A stretch of DNA of 33,608 nt. It comes from Usitatibacter sp035624355 (lineage in GTDB: Bacteria > Pseudomonadota > Gammaproteobacteria > Burkholderiales > Usitatibacteraceae). Under the pieces are notes generated by a model that saw only the letters and a list, made by a program, of their open reading frames with translations, ran no database searches and was not told the origin of the DNA. Positions 30,263-33,608 of this stretch are shown piece after piece. The translations under genes and the position numbers were made by a program. Location of the stretch: contig DASPRQ010000004.1 of NCBI GenBank assembly GCA_035624355.1, positions 1 to 33,608 of the forward strand, in the 5' to 3' direction. Every line of letters starts with the position of its first letter. The stretch's first letter is position 1.

Positions 30263-30715
30263 ATGGCGCGTCCCGAGCCGCACCGGCGCGCGGACTATCC
30301 CCATGCGCGCGAGATCACCACGCGCTGGATGGACAACGACGCCTACGGCCACGTGAACAACGTCGTGTACTACTCGTTCTTCGACACGGCCGTGAACGCG
30401 TGGCTCATCGAGCGCGGCGCCCTCGACGTCGCGGCCGGGGAAGTGATCGGGCTCGTCGTGGAGACCGGCTGCCACTACTTCGCGCCGCTTTCGTATCCCG
30501 AGCCCGTGACCGCGGCGCTGCGGGTCGCGCACCTGGGGCGCTCGAGCGTGCGCTACGAGCTCGCGCTCTTCGCGCCGGGCTCGGACCGGGCCGCGGCCCA
30601 GGGACACTTCGTGCACGTGTACGTGGAGCGCGCTTCGCGCCGGCCGGTCGAGCGCCTGCCGGATCCGCTTCGCCGGGCGCTCGAGCCGCTCCTCGTCCCG
30701 TCCCGCGGGGGCTAG
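30263..30715 (+). CDS. Acyl-CoA thioesterase, 4-hydroxybenzoyl-CoA thioesterase family
   Basis: A 150-residue single hot-dog fold. The motif TTRWMDNDAYGHVNNVVYYSFFD holds the family's catalytic acid (Asp26 or near) and the HVNN signature. VVETGCHYFAPLSYPEPVTAALRVAHLG and the FVHVYVERASRRPVERLPD end are typical of YbgC/FadM-like thioesterases. It probably releases free acids from acyl-CoA in the cytoplasm; the substrate is unknown. One base separates it from the patatin stop, so the two acyl-ester hydrolases are likely co-expressed. Its stop codon overlaps the stop of the convergent esterase gene in a shared CTAG (30712-30715). Confidence 0.88.
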   Translation: MARPEPHRRADYPHAREITTRWMDNDAYGHVNNVVYYSFFDTAVNAWLIERGALDVAAGEVIGLVVETGCHYFAPLSYPEPVTAALRVAHLGRSSVRYELALFAPGSDRAAAQGHFVHVYVERASRRPVERLPDPLRRALEPLLVPSRGG

Positions 30716-31419
30716 CGGCCCGGCAGCAGGATCGAGGAGCGCGCGGGCTCGCCCCGGCCGTAGAGGCGCGCGAGGAACTCGGCGATCGCCTGCACCTCCT
30801 CCGCGCACACCGCGTGGGGCATCGGCCACAGGTGCCATTCCACGGCGTAGCCGCGCGAGCGAAGCGCCGCCGCCGAGGCCTCGGCGAGCGCGAGCGGCAC
30901 CACGGGATCCTCGGTGCCGTGGGCCATGAAGATCGGCGTTTGCCGGTTCGCGGGCGCGGCCTCCGCCTCCAGGGAGTCCTCGAGCGGCAGGTAGGTCGAC
31001 AGGGCCACGATGCCCGCGAGGCGACTCGCGTGGCGCAGCCCCGCCTGCAGCGCGATGGCCCCGCCCTGGGAGAACCCGGCGAGCACGATGCGCGCGGGAT
31101 CCACGCCGCGCTCGCGCTCGTGCGCGATCAGCCGCTCGACGGCGGCCTGGGACTCGCGGATCCCGGCCTCGTCGGGGCGCCGCGCGATGTCGCTTCCGGC
31201 GATGTCGTACCAGGCGGGCATCACGAAGCCGTTGTTGATCGTGACCGGGCGCTGCGGGGCGTGGGGAAAGATGAAGCGCAGCTCCAGGCCTTCGGGCAGC
31301 GGCAGCTCGCGCACGATCGGCACGAAGTCCCAGCCGTCGGCGCCGAGGCCGTGCATCCAGATCACCGTGCCGGCGGGCCGTGCGCCGGTCGCGAGCTCCA
31401 CGTGGGGCAGCAGGTCCAG
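30712..31419 (-). CDS. Carboxylesterase / acyl-protein thioesterase-like hydrolase, probable CTG start
   Basis: An alpha/beta hydrolase of the phospholipase/carboxylesterase family (PF02230 type). VIWMHGLGADGWDFVPIV, GFSQGGA (nucleophile Ser117), GTEDPVVP (Asp171) and the His202 in WPMPHAVC give a complete triad. The only ordinary start is GTG 31401 (229 residues). However, a GAGGAG box (31430-31425) sits 5 nt upstream of an in-frame CTG at 31419, and the added residues (MDLLPH before VELATG) resemble the usual N-terminus of relatives. I therefore prefer CTG (235 residues). It follows the mogA stop by 1 bp. Confidence 0.87.
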   Translation of the reverse strand: MDLLPHVELATGARPAGTVIWMHGLGADGWDFVPIVRELPLPEGLELRFIFPHAPQRPVTINNGFVMPAWYDIAGSDIARRPDEAGIRESQAAVERLIAHERERGVDPARIVLAGFSQGGAIALQAGLRHASRLAGIVALSTYLPLEDSLEAEAAPANRQTPIFMAHGTEDPVVPLALAEASAAALRSRGYAVEWHLWPMPHAVCAEEVQAIAEFLARLYGRGEPARSSILLPGR

Positions 31420-31420
31420 G

Positions 31421-32023
31421 TCAGCTCCTCGGGGGACGGATGGCCGACTTCGGCCGGAAGGCCTTCACGACTTCCTCGCGCGTCTCGAGATAGGGCCCGC
31501 CGAGGAGGTCGATGCAGTAGGGGACGGCGGCGAAGATGCCCGCCACGATCGTCCTGCCCTCGGGCGACTTGAGGCCCTCGAGCGTCTCGCGGATCGATTT
31601 CGGCTGGCCCGGCAGGTTGACGACGAGCGTGCGCCCCCGGATCACCGCCACCTGGCGCGACAGGATCGCCGTGGGGACGAACTCGAGGCTCACGCGGCGC
31701 ATCTGCTCGCCGAATCCGGGCATCACGCGGTCGGCCACCGCGAGCGTGGCCTCCGGCGTCACGTCGCGCGGGGCGGGGCCGGTGCCGCCGGTGGTCACCA
31801 CGAGGTGGCAGCCGCGCTCGTCCGCCAGCTCGCGCAGCGTCGCCTCGATCACGGGCCGCTCGTCGGGGATGAGCCGCCTCTCGAGCTCCAGGGGATTGAG
31901 CAGCGCGCGCGAGAGCCATTCCTCGAGCGCCGGGATGCCCTCGTCGCTGTAGACGCCCTGGGAGGCGCGGTCGCTCGTCGCGACGAGGCCGATGCGGACG
32001 AGGTCGCGCTCGGGCTGCGTCAC
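31421..32023 (-). CDS. mog: Molybdopterin adenylyltransferase
   Basis: MogA adenylates molybdopterin before molybdate insertion in molybdenum-cofactor synthesis. IGLVATSDRASQGVYSDEGIPALEEWL opens the MoaB/Mog fold. VVTTGGTGPAPRDVTPEATLAVADRVMPGFGEQMR carries the nucleotide-binding TGGTG and the conserved Asp-Val-Thr-Pro. VNLPGQPKSIRETLEGL is the second signature. 200 residues fits Mog (about 195) better than the shorter MoaB. The start is GTG 32023, overlapping the yjgA stop as GTGA. No other cofactor genes are nearby, so molybdoenzymes must be encoded elsewhere. Confidence 0.93.
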   Translation of the reverse strand: MTQPERDLVRIGLVATSDRASQGVYSDEGIPALEEWLSRALLNPLELERRLIPDERPVIEATLRELADERGCHLVVTTGGTGPAPRDVTPEATLAVADRVMPGFGEQMRRVSLEFVPTAILSRQVAVIRGRTLVVNLPGQPKSIRETLEGLKSPEGRTIVAGIFAAVPYCIDLLGGPYLETREEVVKAFRPKSAIRPPRS

Positions 32024-32523
32024 GGGTGCCTCCGCGCGTGGTCCTGCACGATGCTCGCGAGGACGTGGAAGAGCTCGCGGAACTGCCGCGGCGGCCGCGC
32101 GGCGCGCTTTTCCTCGCGCGCTCCCTCCGCGAGGGAACGGATGCGGTGCGGGTCGGCCTCCGGGAACTCCTTCACGAACCGCGCGACGGTCCCGGGATCG
32201 TCGAGAAGCTCCTGGCGCCAGCGCTCGGCGACGTGGAAGAACGCCGTCTGGCGCTTCGAGGGAGCCTTGAGCGCGGCCAGCTGCTCGGCGATGGGGCCGG
32301 CGTCGATCTCGCGCATCAGGCGGCCGATGTACTGGAGCTGGCGGCGGCGGGCCTCGTGGCGAGTGAAGCGGCGCGCGTCCGCGACGGCGTCGCGCAGGGC
32401 CTCGGGCATGTCGACGCGCGCGAGCTGCTCCGCGGACAGGGCGACGAGCCCCGCCCCCAGCTGCTGCAGCTCGGTCATCTGCTTCTTGCGCCGCGTCTTG
32501 CTGATAAGATCGTCGTCTTCCAT
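32020..32523 (-). CDS. yjgA: Ribosome-associated protein DarP/YjgA (DUF615)
   Basis: A small, highly charged helical protein that in E. coli associates with the 50S precursor and aids its assembly. The start region MEDDDLISKTRRKKQMTELQQLG is close to the usual (SKSQ/KTRRKK)xxxELQxLG opening. Then come LVALSAEQLARVDMPEALRDAVADARR, ARRRQLQYIGRLMREID and WRQELLDDPGTVARFVKEFPEAD, all family blocks. 167 residues, normal. Start ATG 32523; the frame is open further upstream but without similarity. The partner pmbA lies divergently on the other strand, the arrangement seen in many Proteobacteria. Confidence 0.94.
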   Translation of the reverse strand: MEDDDLISKTRRKKQMTELQQLGAGLVALSAEQLARVDMPEALRDAVADARRFTRHEARRRQLQYIGRLMREIDAGPIAEQLAALKAPSKRQTAFFHVAERWRQELLDDPGTVARFVKEFPEADPHRIRSLAEGAREEKRAARPPRQFRELFHVLASIVQDHARRHP

Positions 32524-32601
32524 TCCTCGTCCCGTACTCCGCGCCGCGTCGAGTTTACCAGCGGCCCCGAGCGCCGGGCCCAGCCCGTGGGGCAATCCCC
32601 G
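32524..32601. promoter_or_regulatory. Divergent yjgA/pmbA intergenic region
   Basis: 78 bp between the two start codons should contain promoters for both genes. I see no convincing -10 or -35 elements. The sequence is GC-rich apart from GAGTTTACC near 32552. Confidence 0.3.
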
Positions 32602-33608
32602 ATGCCCGACCAACCGATCGCCTCCGCCTCGCTCCCCCTGTCCCGGGAAGCCATGGCCGAAGTCGCCCTGCGCTCGCTCGAGGTGGCGCGCGCGCGGGGG
32701 GCGAGCGATGCCGAGGTGGAGGTGTCGGCGGCGGTGGGCCAGTCCGTGACCGTGCGCCGCGGCGACGTGGAGACCGTCGAGTACAACCGCGACAAGGGCC
32801 TCGGGATCACGGTGTACCTGGGGCGTCGCCGCGGCAACGCGAGCACCTCGGATCTCTCGCCCGAGGCGGTCGCGCGCACCGTCGAGGCCGCCTGCGCGAT
32901 CGCGCGCCACACCGCCGAGGACGGCGCGGCGGGGCTTCCGGACGCCGAGCGGCTCTTCCGCGGCGAGCCGCCGGACCTGGACCTCTACCACCCCTGGGGG
33001 CTTTCGGTCGAGCAGTCGATCGAGCTCGCGCGCCGCACCGAGGCGGCGGCGCTCGCTGTGGACGAGCGCATCACGAACTCCGAGGGCGCGACCGTCTCGA
33101 GCTACGACAGCGATTTCGTCCTCGCGAACACCCGGGGCTTCCTCGGCGGCTTCCCCAGCTCCAAGGCGAGCATCGGCTGCGGCGTGGTGGCCGAGGACGC
33201 GGACGGAATGCAGCGCGATTACTGGTTCACCACGCACCGCGATCCGGCGCGGCTCGAGGACGCCGAATCCGTCGGGCGCGTCGCGGGGGAGCGGGCCGTG
33301 CGCCGGCTCGGAGGGCGGCGCCTGCCGACCTCGGAGGCGCCGGTGCTGTTCGAGGCCGCCATCGCGGGAAGCCTCCTCGGGCACTTCGTGTCCGCCGCGA
33401 GCGGCTCGAGCCTGTACCGCCGTTCCTCGTTCCTGCTCGATCGCCTCGGCACCCCCGTCTTCGCGTCCGGCGTCGACATCCTCGAGGATCCGTTCGTTCC
33501 GGGCGGCATGGCGAGCGGCTGCTTCGACGCGGAGGGCGTGACGACCCGCCGCCGCCTCGTGGTCGAGGGCGGGGCCTTGAAGGGCTGGTTCCTCTCCACC
33601 TACTCGGC
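32602..33608 (+). CDS. pmbA: Metalloprotease PmbA/TldE (3' end outside window)
   Basis: PmbA (TldE) partners TldD in a heterodimeric protease that trims peptides such as microcin B17 and the CcdA antitoxin. The visible 335 residues show the family sequence: ALRSLEVARARGASDAEVEVSAAVGQSVTVRRGDVETVEYNRDKGLGITVYLG, NSEGATVSSYDSDFVLANTRGFLGG, and the later APVLFEAAIAGSLLGHFVSAASGSSLYRRSSFL. TldE lacks the zinc ligands of TldD, and none are seen here. The normal length is about 450, so roughly the last quarter is missing. Start ATG 32602; an ATG at 32653 is a weaker alternative. No stop codon occurs before the window edge. Confidence 0.95.
   Translation, partial: MPDQPIASASLPLSREAMAEVALRSLEVARARGASDAEVEVSAAVGQSVTVRRGDVETVEYNRDKGLGITVYLGRRRGNASTSDLSPEAVARTVEAACAIARHTAEDGAAGLPDAERLFRGEPPDLDLYHPWGLSVEQSIELARRTEAAALAVDERITNSEGATVSSYDSDFVLANTRGFLGGFPSSKASIGCGVVAEDADGMQRDYWFTTHRDPARLEDAESVGRVAGERAVRRLGGRRLPTSEAPVLFEAAIAGSLLGHFVSAASGSSLYRRSSFLLDRLGTPVFASGVDILEDPFVPGGMASGCFDAEGVTTRRRLVVEGGALKGWFLSTYS

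Noticed and set aside
1..33608. Search for tRNA or rRNA genes, CRISPR arrays, insertion sequences, toxin-antitoxin pairs or a defence island
   Set aside because: Intergenic space is under 140 bp everywhere and holds no cloverleaf, repeat-spacer array or transposase; every long gene is a housekeeping or envelope gene.

Overview
The window is a stretch of ordinary chromosome from a high-GC Gram-negative bacterium, most likely a betaproteobacterium. Three things support this. The gene order asd-fimV-truA-trpF-trpB-trpA-accD-folC-dedD-purF-metZ is the one I know from Betaproteobacteria. grpE-dnaK-dnaJ has a textbook RpoH (sigma-32) promoter while an hrcA repressor gene lies close by. The envelope genes (lpxH, fimV, L,D-transpeptidase) imply an outer membrane. 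G or C dominates third codon positions, so long spurious open frames run across both strands. I cannot name the genus.

Layout. Positions 1-13657 lie on the plus strand: the end of asd (lysine/threonine/methionine branch), fimV (polar landmark), truA (tRNA modification), trpF-trpB-trpA (last tryptophan steps), accD (fatty acid synthesis), folC (folate), a SPOR-domain protein, purF (purines), metZ (methionine), an arginine-deiminase/DDAH-like enzyme and a small DUF4124 protein. Most junctions are tight, and several overlap by 4 bp. Positions 13671-17338 are a minus-strand envelope group: TPR protein, L,D-transpeptidase, cyclophilin, lpxH. cysS (plus) diverges from it across an AT-rich promoter island. 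Next on the minus strand come an amino-acid ABC binding protein (18818-19936) and then hrcA-hemH-holin-like-grpE-dnaK-dnaJ (26352 down to 20025). nadK-recN-patatin-thioesterase run on the plus strand from 26392. An esterase, mogA and darP/yjgA are on the minus strand, and the right edge cuts through pmbA (plus).

How they fit together. The left half is a biosynthetic block coupled by short overlaps. The centre is an envelope cluster. The chaperone locus keeps the HrcA repressor, heme synthesis and the DnaK machine collinear, with a heat-shock promoter directly upstream of grpE.

I see no tRNA, rRNA, CRISPR, insertion sequence, prophage or defence island, and no plainly new multi-gene system. 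The most interesting signals are small. They are a 39-bp divergent hrcA/nadK promoter whose two -10 boxes each sit 7 nt from their start codon (two leaderless mRNAs?), an in-frame palindromic insertion with atypical codons in purF, probable CTG starts for folC and an esterase, and hairpins that include stop codons or Shine-Dalgarno sites.
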